IMG/VR virus record: IMGVR_UViG_3300042731_002594
Location: 1 to 41,462 of that record
Length of the DNA stretch: 41,462 nt
Origin: a virus
Direction: 5' to 3' (one strand)
Below, in pieces: positions 1 through 6,528 of this stretch. The translations under genes and the position numbers were made by a program. The first letter of the stretch is position 1; each line of letters opens with the position of its first letter. Under the pieces are notes generated by a model. The model saw nothing but the letters and a program-made list of their open reading frames with translations. It had not been told where the DNA came from and ran no database searches.

Positions 1-125
1 TTCCTGTGGACGCCTCGCCCGGCATTCCCGAGGTGGACGAGCTTCCTGTGGACGCCTCGCCCGGCATTCCCGAGGTGGACGAGCTTCCTGTGGACGCCTC
101 GCCCGGCATCCCCGAGGTGGACGAG
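1..125. repeat. 42-bp in-frame tandem repeat, 3 copies, cut by the window edge
   Basis: Copies occupy 1-41 (missing the first base), 42-83 and 84-125. The first two are identical where both are present and the third differs by one base. The unit is a multiple of three and keeps the methylase frame open. More copies may lie outside the window. Confidence 0.95.
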
Positions 126-572
126 CTGGCCGTCTACGACCTGCCACGGACCTTTCCCGCTGCAAAATTCGCTTCCTATCCAACAGCAGATCCCCCAGAC
201 CCACCACCCGGCTATTTTTGCGTCGTAGTAATCCGGGTCACCCTCGAGGAGTGGAGTCAAACTTTCCCGCTGGTTGATCAACCACGCGTGACGCGCATGG
301 AGATCATTTTCGTTCACAGGCCAATCTGCGTAACGAGCCACTTCGCTAGGATCAGACGATACGGATCTCCAAAAGTTGGCAACAAATCCGTCCAGGTCGT
401 TGATCGTTTCTGTCCTGTTAACGCGCGGAGAGCCGAGCAATACAGCACCAGATCCGAAAAACGGTTCAACGTAATTGTCAACCTGGCCAAATCTTTTCCA
501 GACAAGATCGGCGACCATCGACTTTCCGCCAAACCATGGGAACGGGGCCTTTAGCGGTTCATCGGATCTCAT
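1..572 (-). CDS. D12-class DNA adenine (N6) methyltransferase, partial
   Basis: Putative Dam-type enzyme transferring a methyl group from S-adenosylmethionine to adenine in DNA. The minus-strand frame from ATG at 572 shows PWFGGK at residues 12-17 and EPFFGSGAVL at 36-45, the hallmark AdoMet-binding region of the MethyltransfD12 family, then INDLDGFVANFWR at 57-69. The catalytic DPPY motif is not in the window because the gene runs off the left edge. From residue 150 the protein enters three in-frame copies of a 14-residue unit (L-V-H-L-G-N/D-A-G-R-G-V-H-R-K), which lies where these enzymes vary. The start overlaps the upstream hydrolase gene by 14 nt. Likely role: protection against host restriction or marking of phage DNA. 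The family call is firm; specificity is unknown. Confidence 0.9.
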   Translation of the reverse strand, partial: MRSDEPLKAPFPWFGGKSMVADLVWKRFGQVDNYVEPFFGSGAVLLGSPRVNRTETINDLDGFVANFWRSVSSDPSEVARYADWPVNENDLHARHAWLINQRESLTPLLEGDPDYYDAKIAGWWVWGICCWIGSEFCSGKGPWQVVDGQLVHLGDAGRGVHRKLVHLGNAGRGVHRKLVHLGNAGRGVHR

Positions 573-1077
573 CGATCACCGTCCTGATTGCGCTGCGGAC
601 CTCTGGAGTCCAAACGATGTTTTCGTGGTTCGTGCCTTCGACCAGGGTATTGATCGCTCCGTATCCAGATACATCCACACCCTTCGGTGACGCGTCCCGC
701 TGGTACAGGTTGATCGTCTTATGAGAGACTTTCTTCGCCTTCACAGCGTGACCAAACAGACCGTGTAGTACGCTGGTAGGGTCAATCGATATGACGCGCT
801 CTACGCGCTCCCAGCGGTCTCCAGCGTTGAGCATGCGGAACATCCGTACCGCTCCGAGGGATTTGCCGATGCACACAACACCTGTCCAGTCCACAAAAAA
901 AGTGTCGAACAATCTTCCCATTTCTCGAGTTGACGTAATTGGGAAAGTATAAAAATATAAGCCTCCAACTTCTTCCCTGACGACATCCTTCACCGCCCTG
1001 GCGACATCCGCCACCGCGTCATATAGCGGAGTGTCCCCGCTGCTCGAAGCAGCGCCCTCGAAACATATGATCCTCAT
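559..1077 (-). CDS. Putative alpha/beta-hydrolase-like serine hydrolase
   Basis: A 172-residue protein with a nucleophile-elbow motif G-K-S-L-G (Ser73) after a hydrophobic strand (VVCIG), followed by Asp99 in ISIDP and His151 in the NHENIV segment. This order and spacing fit a Ser-Asp-His triad of a small alpha/beta-hydrolase. No signal peptide or membrane segment is seen, so it should act in the cytoplasm or during lysis. The substrate is unknown; esterase or lipase-like lysis help is one possibility, but it is not recognisably LysB. The start ATG overlaps the stop of the 40-residue gene upstream (ATGA), and its own 3' end overlaps the methylase start, so it sits in a coupled operon. Confidence 0.6.
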   Translation of the reverse strand: MRIICFEGAASSSGDTPLYDAVADVARAVKDVVREEVGGLYFYTFPITSTREMGRLFDTFFVDWTGVVCIGKSLGAVRMFRMLNAGDRWERVERVISIDPTSVLHGLFGHAVKAKKVSHKTINLYQRDASPKGVDVSGYGAINTLVEGTNHENIVWTPEVRSAIRTVIDEIR

Positions 1078-1196
1078 TTCCTAATCACCGAAGTCCCTTC
1101 AAAAGAATATTTCCGGCCGCCGACTTCAACCGGCTCTTTTACTGCGTTTTCTGCCAACCCGATTATTGTGTCCAGTCCGTCTTTCAACCAAGTCAT
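1074..1196 (-). CDS. Small hypothetical protein (40 aa)
   Basis: Short frame starting M-T-W-L-K-D-G-L-D and ending S-V-I-R-K. It is preceded by an excellent ribosome-binding site (AAAGGAGGA), and it overlaps by ATGA both the gene before it and the hydrolase gene after it. The strong translation signals and double coupling are the reason to call it real. No domain recognised. Confidence 0.65.
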   Translation of the reverse strand: MTWLKDGLDTIIGLAENAVKEPVEVGGRKYSFEGTSVIRK

Positions 1197-1540
1197 TTCG
1201 ATCCTCCTTTGTGCGCCTCAAGGTGCGCTTCAATACTCAATTGATCTGCCATTGGAATGCTCCCTATTCCATCCCTGGAGATGGTCACAAATCCAGTCCG
1301 TGGTATGTCTCCACCTCGTTTCAGATCGACTTCGCATTCTATTTGGGCCTGAGCCCTGGAGCCATCTGAAGGTGGCTTGAGCTTGATTTTGAGCGTTACA
1401 GTTCTGGTCTTTGTCGGGTGCGTGTTCGGATCTGCGATGTCCTTTGTTGCCTGCTTCAGTGCGTGATCTACATCCGCCACAACCCCTTGGTTTGCTGTAA
1501 TTGCAGCGAGGCATATTTCTTCATACGGTAGCATCCCCAT
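1193..1540 (-). CDS. Phage replication-terminator-like protein
   Basis: 115 residues from ATG at 1540 (M-G-M-L-P-Y-E-E-I), chosen because AAAGGAA lies just upstream, inside the last codons of the lytic transglycosylase gene. The centre carries D-P-N-T-H-P-T-K-T-R-T-V-T-L-K-I-K-L-K-P, which closely resembles the conserved NTDPxKKRxITLTIKLKP stretch of the protein annotated as replication terminator in many siphophages. It is followed by a strand-rich region ending with G-F-V-T-I-S-R-D-G, also typical. The biochemical role of this phage family is poorly established, so the name is by family resemblance from memory. Confidence 0.6.
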   Translation of the reverse strand: MGMLPYEEICLAAITANQGVVADVDHALKQATKDIADPNTHPTKTRTVTLKIKLKPPSDGSRAQAQIECEVDLKRGGDIPRTGFVTISRDGIGSIPMADQLSIEAHLEAHKGGSK

Positions 1541-1544
1541 TGTC

Positions 1545-1985
1545 TTATTCCTTTCTTTGAGACATTCGTCTCCACGTCCGAAGGCGCTGTTTGATTGTTT
1601 TGACTCCACGATTGCATGAGCCTGTGGCGTACCTTCGAAGCCCTTCTTCCAGAGAGCCGCAGAATCGCCTTGATTCGTCCATCAACATGGCCATGCAGTA
1701 GATGCCGCCTCGATAGGTTGCCGGGTTGTAGCCGCCATCCTCGCAGCGCTGGCGGGCAACCCCGTGGTATTGTCCGAGCCCTACCTCTCCAAGTTTCCCG
1801 GTCCGGTCTGTCCTGATGCTGCTCTCGCGATATGCCCAGTACACAAGCAGGGTAGGGGGCACGTCGTATTGCAGCCCAGCCGCCTCGAAATACCCGGACA
1901 CCTCTGCTCTCAGAACGGGGTCGTGGAGCTCGTGGCGCGGCGTCGCGGCGATGAGCATCAGGATTAGTTGGGCTACGGCGATCAC
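1545..1985 (-). CDS. Lytic transglycosylase (SLT-like endolysin)
   Basis: 146 residues starting at a GTG that overlaps the stop of a small membrane ORF. A hydrophobic N-terminus (about residues 2-14) could be a signal or anchor. The core matches the soluble lytic transglycosylase fold: catalytic Glu54 in the E-S-S motif, G-E-V-G-L-G-Q at 66-72, then A-T-Y-R-G-G-I-Y-C-M-A and a late R-Y-A-T-G segment. Expected role: cleavage of the MurNAc-GlcNAc bond of peptidoglycan at lysis. A virion-associated role is less likely because the gene is far from the tail genes. The terminal codons supply the ribosome-binding site of the next gene. Confidence 0.8.
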   Translation of the reverse strand: MIAVAQLILMLIAATPRHELHDPVLRAEVSGYFEAAGLQYDVPPTLLVYWAYRESSIRTDRTGKLGEVGLGQYHGVARQRCEDGGYNPATYRGGIYCMAMLMDESRRFCGSLEEGLRRYATGSCNRGVKTIKQRLRTWRRMSQRKE

Positions 1986-2059
1986 CTCAGCACCTCCAAT
2001 GCGATCTCCCCCGCCGCAGCCAGCAGGAGGAGGTAGATTGAAACTCCGGTCCGGTTCAT
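1982..2059 (-). CDS. Very small one-TM ORF next to the endolysin
   Basis: 25 codons (M-N-R-T-G-V-S-I-Y-L-L-L-L-A-A-A-G-E...), with a hydrophobic stretch at residues 6-16. A strong GGAGGTGATG Shine-Dalgarno lies directly upstream, encoded by the end of the preceding gene. The stop overlaps the GTG start of the transglycosylase. It could be a minimal holin-like peptide or simply a leader for coupling; function is not shown. Confidence 0.4.
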   Translation of the reverse strand: MNRTGVSIYLLLLAAAGEIALEVLR

Positions 2060-2577
2060 CACATCACCTCCAGTATCCATATGAGGTACTTCTCGAGCGC
2101 GGCGTACCTGGCGGCGTCGCTGATGGCAACACGGGAAGCGTCCCTGGCGGCGTCGCTGATGGCAACACGGGAAGCGGCCCTGGCGGTGTCCCAGACAGCG
2201 TCCCAGGCGGCGGACCTGGCGGCGGCCCTGGCGGGGTTCCAGACAGCGTCCCAGGCGGTGTTCCAGGCGGTGTCCCAGGCGGTGTCCCAGGCGGCCTCAT
2301 ATCCGGTCACCAGATACCACCAGACCACGTCCGGACAGCCCCAGTATGGCTCCACGTCCAGCGCGATTCGTCGCGCCACTCGGTTTGCTCTCCACGGCGA
2401 GTGAGCGTGAAGCATCTCCGACAAAGCCCAAATCCGGTCGAGGACCGGGATGTCTAGCCCCGCGATGTCGTCTTGGGTGAGAATCTCGCGCCCTGCCCAC
2501 AGCTCTCGGACCCGCTCTTCGGGGTAGTCGTCGCAAGGACCGAAAGACATGATATCTTCTACGGTCGCGGTCAGCAT
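2059..2577 (-). CDS. Conserved phage protein with Ala/Trp repeat domain (copy A)
   Basis: 172 residues from ATG at 2577 (TGATG overlap with the gene before). The first ~95 residues (ending V-V-W-W-Y-L-V-T-G-Y-E-A-A) and the last 13 (E-K-Y-L-I-W-I-L-E-V-M) are strongly similar to the product of 9293-9772, so the two are paralogs. Between them lies a region built of short A-W-D-T and A-S-R-V-A-I-S-D-A-A-R-D repeats. N-terminal family resemblance is to a phage protein of unknown function common in temperate phages. No catalytic motif is seen. The last codons double as the Shine-Dalgarno of the next gene. Confidence 0.75.
   Translation of the reverse strand: MLTATVEDIMSFGPCDDYPEERVRELWAGREILTQDDIAGLDIPVLDRIWALSEMLHAHSPWRANRVARRIALDVEPYWGCPDVVWWYLVTGYEAAWDTAWDTAWNTAWDAVWNPARAAARSAAWDAVWDTARAASRVAISDAARDASRVAISDAARYAALEKYLIWILEVM
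2102..2300. repeat. Coding short tandem repeats inside copy A
   Basis: Two near-identical 36-bp units at 2102-2137 and 2138-2173 encode a 12-residue repeat. A block of degenerate 12-bp units around 2245-2300 encodes A-W-D-T type repeats. All units are multiples of three. Confidence 0.85.
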
Positions 2578-2813
2578 CACTCCACCCCCCTCGCCGGGTC
2601 GCACATGCGCTTGCCCCGCGTCCCGTTTGTTTCGCCGGTTTCCTCTGTTGCCACCTGCGCGGCGATGGATAGTCGCACTCGCTTGATCTCCGCGTCCTTC
2701 GATGAGATAAACCTATTGAGTCCGTGCAACTCCTCGATCATCTTGCTTCGCGCTCGGTCCATATCGTCACGTTGCGCGATGAGCTGTTTCAAAAGTTTGT
2801 ATAGGTCAGTCAT
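2577..2813 (-). CDS. Hypothetical coiled-coil protein (78 aa)
   Basis: The N-terminal 50 residues are helical and charged with heptad-like hydrophobics (L-Y-K-L-L-K-Q-L-I... then M-I-E-E-L-H-G-L). The C-terminus is Gly/Thr-rich and probably disordered. It overlaps the gene before by 8 nt and the one after by TGATG. No family recognised. Confidence 0.6.
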   Translation of the reverse strand: MTDLYKLLKQLIAQRDDMDRARSKMIEELHGLNRFISSKDAEIKRVRLSIAAQVATEETGETNGTRGKRMCDPARGVE

Positions 2814-3228
2814 TGTTTTCTCGCTTCCTGATCAACCTGTCGATTTCGGCTGCAATCAGAGCCCCCGCCTTTTCAAGGGTCCGTATTCCTATACCGGGTT
2901 CGAAGCTGTCATCATCCCAATCGGAGGGATAAATTGCCGTGGCTTCCTCAAACCAGTACAGGTGGTACAATAGATAAGATGCGGCAGCCCTAACCAACTC
3001 ACCCCTATCGTGCCAGTCGTCTTCCTCCTCTGTATAATTCTCAACGTGTATTTGTCGCATCCTCTCGGTGTATATTCTTCCGACACCTGTATCACGTGGT
3101 GTTGCGTTTCTGGGTAAGGCCTGTGGTCCATCATCTTTCTTGAGCGCACCGCAGCAAAGGCACCAGTGGATTGTCCCCATAACTCGGCTCATCGGGATGT
3201 TGCACGTTTCGCAAATATATTTATCCAT
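2806..3228 (-). CDS. Zinc-ribbon phage protein with conserved E-R-M-R-Q-I domain
   Basis: 140 residues from ATG at 3228 (a GTG one codon earlier is possible; GGAG lies just upstream). An N-terminal pair of C-x-x-C knuckles (C-E-T-C, then C-L-C-C) suggests a zinc ribbon. The rest matches a widespread phage protein of unknown function: Y-T-E-R-M-R-Q-I-H-V-E, D-D-W-H-D-R-G-E-L-V-R-A-A-A, I-Y-P-S-D-W-D and finally L-E-K-A-G-A-L-I-A-A-E-I-D-R-L. Fusion of the ribbon to this domain is the notable point. Role unknown. Confidence 0.7.
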   Translation of the reverse strand: MDKYICETCNIPMSRVMGTIHWCLCCGALKKDDGPQALPRNATPRDTGVGRIYTERMRQIHVENYTEEEDDWHDRGELVRAAASYLLYHLYWFEEATAIYPSDWDDDSFEPGIGIRTLEKAGALIAAEIDRLIRKRENND

Positions 3229-3234
3229 CACTCC

Positions 3235-3348
3235 TCACTTTCCAATCGCGTAGATCTGAGCGTCTGCGATTATGCTGTTTTTTCGGTACGGGTATTCGAT
3301 CGAGACGATGTCCTCCCCGATCTTCCCTTGGTTCCAGCGCGGCCTCAT
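3235..3348 (-). CDS. Small hypothetical protein (37 aa)
   Basis: Frame M-R-P-R-W-N-Q-G-K-I-G-E-D-I-V-S... ending A-I-G-K. It starts by ATGA overlap with the zinc-ribbon gene upstream, and the GAGGAG after its stop serves the next gene. Called on coupling and close packing only. Confidence 0.5.
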   Translation of the reverse strand: MRPRWNQGKIGEDIVSIEYPYRKNSIIADAQIYAIGK

Positions 3349-3524
3349 TTCGACACATCCCTCATTTCGCACTCGCTTTCGAACATGACTATATTTCCGC
3401 AGTGCGGACAGTCACAATCGTCATTTGATTTGAACGCCCACATTGCGTAGATAAAGCATCCGTTTAGACAATTATATATCTCAGACCACTCTCCGCATTT
3501 TGGGCATTTCGCTTCTGTTGTCAT
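3345..3524 (-). CDS. Small zinc-ribbon protein (59 aa)
   Basis: M-T-T-E-A-K-C-P-K-C-G-E-W ... then D-C-D-C-P-H-C-G-N: two C-P-x-C-G knuckles, the usual rubredoxin-like or zinc-ribbon arrangement. GGAGGGATAGGGT precedes the ATG. Small Zn-ribbon proteins are frequent in phage early regions and may bind nucleic acid or host proteins; none can be assigned here. Confidence 0.65.
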   Translation of the reverse strand: MTTEAKCPKCGEWSEIYNCLNGCFIYAMWAFKSNDDCDCPHCGNIVMFESECEMRDVSK

Positions 3525-3527
3525 ACC

Positions 3528-3818
3528 CTATCCCTCCAGTATCCGTCTCATGATCTCAGCCTTGGCCTCAGACTTTGCCTGTTCATATTCTATCCAATCC
3601 CGTTCCAGGAAAATCAGGTTCCTCGGAAGAACCTCTTTGAGAGTTCCGTCATCAGCTTCGACGATTGCAACCGTCTGGTTTCCGACCCCGCCGTCAAATT
3701 CTTCGAAGTAACAACCCCAGCAATGAAAAATACCCTCTCCGCGTTCTTGTGACCAATGTCCTTTAGTTTCGGCATCGGCGGGGACATATCTATTCAAAAC
3801 GTATTTAACTCTTCTCAT
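3528..3818 (-). CDS. Hypothetical protein (96 aa)
   Basis: The start at 3818 (M-R-R-V-K-Y-V-L-N) is chosen because GGAGGAG lies 6 nt upstream. Contains F-H-C-W-G-C-Y-F-E-E-F and ends in a charged helix. The first half reads like a single beta-sheet domain. No family recognised. Confidence 0.65.
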   Translation of the reverse strand: MRRVKYVLNRYVPADAETKGHWSQERGEGIFHCWGCYFEEFDGGVGNQTVAIVEADDGTLKEVLPRNLIFLERDWIEYEQAKSEAKAEIMRRILEG

Positions 3819-3852
3819 GGCATCTCCTCCCACATGCGACCGTCGCACCACT

Positions 3853-4104
3853 CTATTCCGGTTTTTTGTCCCATTGTTTCATCCTCCTGTTCATCCCGAG
3901 CCTCTCGATGTCGATCCATCTGCGCGGCGGGCTGTTCCGAGTCTCATCCGACAAACCGCATCCAAACTGGTCCTCGCACGTCCCACATGAGAGATAGTGA
4001 TAAGCCCCAATCCCTGGTTCACCGCGCATTAAATCAGTTGGCACGTGAGAGATGTGCCCGTCTCGGTCTATCTTCAGCGCGGTGATGCGGGGGCGGTTTA
4101 TCAT
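3853..4104 (-). CDS. Hypothetical Cys-containing protein (83 aa)
   Basis: Starts by ATGA overlap with the gene upstream (M-I-N-R-P-R-I-T-A). Contains C-G-T-C-E-D-Q-F-G-C-G, a possible metal knuckle. No recognised family. Coupled to the neighbouring small Cys-rich genes. Confidence 0.6.
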   Translation of the reverse strand: MINRPRITALKIDRDGHISHVPTDLMRGEPGIGAYHYLSCGTCEDQFGCGLSDETRNSPPRRWIDIERLGMNRRMKQWDKKPE

Positions 4105-4289
4105 TTTAGTTTTTTTCCAAAATCAAGCTGCTGCGGAAAAGACCCGATTGTAAAAGGATCCGGATCGTCCTCTTCTGGCTGGCATTGGCCGTACATCGCA
4201 TTGCAGCACACAAGTTGCCTAATTCCATCTACCCAAAACCAGGATAATCTTGCTCCACATATGTGACATCTTGCCACTTCTTCGCTCAT
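4101..4289 (-). CDS. Small Cys-rich protein (62 aa)
   Basis: M-S-E-E-V-A-R-C-H-I-C-G-A-R-L starts with a C-x-x-C-G knuckle, followed by V-C-C-N and C-Q, consistent with a zinc-binding fold. ATGA overlaps at both ends. Function unknown. Confidence 0.65.
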   Translation of the reverse strand: MSEEVARCHICGARLSWFWVDGIRQLVCCNAMYGQCQPEEDDPDPFTIGSFPQQLDFGKKLK

Positions 4290-4894
4290 CTTACACCTCT
4301 CGCCGTTTCTGCAATTCCGATCAAAACATCCCTGAATTCTAATGGCGTTGCAGCAGCCGTCGCCTTGCCTACCCTTGGACGTTTGTCAAATTTGTTTGTG
4401 TGGTTTCCGCACCAGCTGACCAGTGCTGTCGACGCCGTATCCGGCGTCGAACCCCATTTCAAAGACGGCAGTTCTGTTCCGTAGGCATAGAGCCACGTTG
4501 CTTTTTTCGCCGGGTGTCCATATCTCCCCTGTTCGACATGGCATGACCAACCACCACACAAGCCGCGCTGCCATCCTCCATGGCGACCCGGAACAGGTAG
4601 ATCAAATGCGTTCCACGCGTCGGAATAGGCAGGGTGCTCAAGAACTCCACCAAAGCTCCTGACAGAGATCAGTGCCGATTCAAAGCACCCACCATCATCT
4701 CCTCGCTTATGTCCCCATCTCGCCTCTACAAGGCCAGCCAGACGGCACCATCTAGAACATGGTGGGTGGGCGACAACAGGTAATGGTCCATTGTACAGGC
4801 GGGCATCACGTTCTTCGTCCCATGGGTCGACGTTTGGTAGCCCAAAATAAATCCCGTTTTTGTGGACAAACAGAGCTGCTATTTTAATACTCAC
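4286..4894 (-). CDS. Conserved phage protein with P-P-C-S-R-W motif (DNA methylase-like?)
   Basis: 202 residues from a GTG at 4894 that overlaps the stop of the replication-type gene (GTGA). Key segments: V-V-A-H-P-P-C-S-R-W-C-R-L near residue 42, S-F-G-G-V-L-E-H-P-A-Y-S-D-A-W near 82, G-H-P-A-K-K-A-T-W-L-Y near 127, and a C-terminal T-P-L-E-F-R-D-V-L segment. This is the pattern of a conserved phage protein often loosely annotated as a DNA (cytosine-5) methyltransferase because of the P-P-C. I cannot see the AdoMet-binding F-x-G-x-G motif, so catalysis is doubtful. Confidence 0.6.
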   Translation of the reverse strand: MSIKIAALFVHKNGIYFGLPNVDPWDEERDARLYNGPLPVVAHPPCSRWCRLAGLVEARWGHKRGDDGGCFESALISVRSFGGVLEHPAYSDAWNAFDLPVPGRHGGWQRGLCGGWSCHVEQGRYGHPAKKATWLYAYGTELPSLKWGSTPDTASTALVSWCGNHTNKFDKRPRVGKATAAATPLEFRDVLIGIAETARGVR

Positions 4895-6039
4895 TCCGCT
4901 CCTCCCGTCTTCAGACTCTCTCGGCAAATCCGCCGTATTTCCTCCGGCGTCGCCTCAACCCTCGGAGAGGACAGCGTCTCCGCCGTCTCTCCCGTCACGT
5001 AGTGCGCCGCTCTTTCGATTTTTCCGCTTCCCGGCCGTCTCTCTACCCACCCGGAAGAAACGGACTTGTCGACCAATCTCGTGACGCTCAGGGGGATTCG
5101 TTGCCCATCCTCAACGGCCGTGTTATACGCAAGCACCAATTTATCCGGATCTATCGCCAATCCCCGATCGATGCACTGCTCAACGTACTTCATGGCGTTG
5201 TATCCGACCGTTGCTGCGTCCGGTCTACCCGGCTCGGCTTTGAGCTTGTATCTCCGCGAGTAGTCTCGAGCCTTGCCGTTGACAAATGTTTTGACGTCTC
5301 TCCAACAACCAAGCGCAAGGCCCCTAGCTGCCACATCTGTTCTGATCTGCTCAAGAATGGCGTCGATGTCGGTGTCTGATTTGCAGTAGGACTCACGGAG
5401 CAATACCGCGAAGGCCGGACCGTCCAGCGGGTCGTAACACTCACCGGCAAGATCGGTCACCAATGCGTCAATCTTTTTCGCAGTGGGATCTTTTACCACT
5501 TCGATGTCTCGTCTATTCGACTCCGACAACGATGTCTTGTCCGATTCGACTCTCGTAGAAGAAAATATATGTTTGTTTTCAGCACAGTTAGGCACAGTAC
5601 GGGTAAGAGTGACGCGCTGTGACGCGCTGTGACGCGCCGTGACGTTTTCGTTCGTTTTGTGACTGCATGTCACGTTTTGTGACGCATCGAGCCGCGCCTT
5701 CGCCTTCCTCTTCTCCCGAGATGTCCTCGCTCTTTGCGCGTCGCTCTGTGATGCTTCCTGCGCATCAGCAAAATTCGGCCAGAACAAACCGTCTTCGACG
5801 ATGGTCCAAACGTTTTTCTCAAGGAGGCGTCTGAGCCCCTTCTCAGCTGTTTCTACCGGGAAACCGTAGCCAATCATCACGGCGACATCCTCGCCGTTGT
5901 AGACGTCGTCTACGAGCCCTGCGCGGTCAAATCGCCTGGCCAATAATGTCATCACGGCTTGTGCCTCCCATCCGAGGAGCTTCCACGTTTTGGTGTCCCT
6001 CGTGTAAATCCTCACATATCGTTCGTTCGACCAGTCCAA
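4891..6039 (-). CDS. Putative phage replication-initiation protein
   Basis: 382 residues from a TTG at 6039 just after the stop of the small basic gene. The first ~95 residues (starting M-D-W-S-N-E-R-Y-V-R-I-Y) look like a winged-helix-type domain: W-E-A-Q-A-V-M-T-L-L, V-A-V-M-I-G-Y-G-F, L-R-R-L-L-E-K-N-V-W-T-I-V. A basic, Ser/Thr-rich linker follows (about 95-165) and then a helical C-terminal domain. This architecture is common in phage replisome-organiser proteins (O/DnaD-like). No DnaC-type loader is recognisable nearby. Function is by architecture only. Confidence 0.5.
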   Translation of the reverse strand: MDWSNERYVRIYTRDTKTWKLLGWEAQAVMTLLARRFDRAGLVDDVYNGEDVAVMIGYGFPVETAEKGLRRLLEKNVWTIVEDGLFWPNFADAQEASQSDAQRARTSREKRKAKARLDASQNVTCSHKTNENVTARHSASQRVTLTRTVPNCAENKHIFSSTRVESDKTSLSESNRRDIEVVKDPTAKKIDALVTDLAGECYDPLDGPAFAVLLRESYCKSDTDIDAILEQIRTDVAARGLALGCWRDVKTFVNGKARDYSRRYKLKAEPGRPDAATVGYNAMKYVEQCIDRGLAIDPDKLVLAYNTAVEDGQRIPLSVTRLVDKSVSSGWVERRPGSGKIERAAHYVTGETAETLSSPRVEATPEEIRRICRESLKTGGAE

Positions 6040-6042
6040 TCC

Positions 6043-6300
6043 CTACGCCTTCAACGCCTCCGGCTCGTTGTAGGACCGGTCCATCTCTTCGATGATCGTC
6101 GCGTCTCTCTCAAAACGCCTGTGTGAATTGAGTTTGCGTCGACCAAGTGGCGCCCGGTTGGCAACCCAGCCCTCGTGTTTCAATCTCGCCTTGGCTCTCT
6201 TTTCGTTGCGCTTGCGAAGCCTGCGGCGGCGGTTTCTCTCGTTGCGATAATCAAGCAAATCTTTCAACATGGTCCCAATTGTCACTTTCGTACCGTCCAC
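6043..6300 (-). CDS. Small very basic hypothetical protein (85 aa)
   Basis: A GTG start at 6300 is preferred because GGAGGTGG lies at the right distance. An ATG at 6333 in the same frame has no good site. The sequence has an Arg/Lys block (R-N-R-R-R-R-L-R-K-R-N-E-K-R) followed by a less basic tail. Likely nucleic-acid binding, but no family is recognised. It is the first protein gene after the structured-RNA locus. Confidence 0.5.
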   Translation of the reverse strand: MDGTKVTIGTMLKDLLDYRNERNRRRRLRKRNEKRAKARLKHEGWVANRAPLGRRKLNSHRRFERDATIIEEMDRSYNEPEALKA

Positions 6301-6351
6301 CTCTCCACCTCCTGCTGCGTCTGTGTATTTCATTTTACAATATCCGAATAG

Positions 6352-6478
6352 TGGGCCGGGCAGGGCTCGAACCTGCAATACGTGTTTCCCCTTCATTCAA
6401 CCTCGATGAGGTGGAGTAGGGCGGGGTGCAACGAGCTGTCCCTACCAGGCATGCGTCTGCCAATTCCGCCACCGGCCC
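6352..6478 (-). tRNA. tRNA-Leu-like gene, over-long (127 nt)
   Basis: Perfect 7-bp acceptor stem (GGGCCGG with CCGGCCC) and A discriminator. T8 G9 are followed by a D-arm typical of leucine tRNAs (GCGG-AATTGGCAGA-CGC), and the T-arm is GCAGG-TTCGAGC-CCTGC. The region between D- and T-arms is about 40 nt too long for a class II tRNA. A possible anticodon stem is GCCT (6450-6447) with AGGT (6403-6400) enclosing 43 nt (6404-6446). No 7-nt loop with T33 can be read, so the anticodon is not assigned. It may be intron-containing, degenerate, or a tRNA-like RNA. CCA is not encoded. Confidence 0.6.
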
Positions 6479-6483
6479 AAGTT

Positions 6484-6503
6484 GCCCCAATCGCTCCAGG
6501 GGC
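6484..6503 (-). other. Hairpin C plus AACTT spacer before tRNA-like gene
   Basis: GCCCC (6503-6499) pairs with GGGGC (6488-6484) around a 10-nt loop. The five bases AACTT (6483-6479) then lead straight into the acceptor stem at 6478. Same layout as hairpin B before the tmRNA. Confidence 0.65.
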
Positions 6504-6528
6504 ATCGGAGAACAGCTGCCAACTGTTG

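Noticed and set aside
1-125. CRISPR array
   Set aside because: The 42-bp units are directly adjacent without unique spacers and are in frame with a methylase.
6-554. Plus-strand frame with Pro/Asp-rich 14-residue repeats
   Set aside because: It is the antisense of the D12 methylase, which shows the FGGK and EPFFGSG motifs on the minus strand.
1816-2457. Plus-strand frame with P-G-G-V repeats resembling collagen
   Set aside because: Antisense reading of the A-W-D-T repeats of the coupled minus-strand gene.
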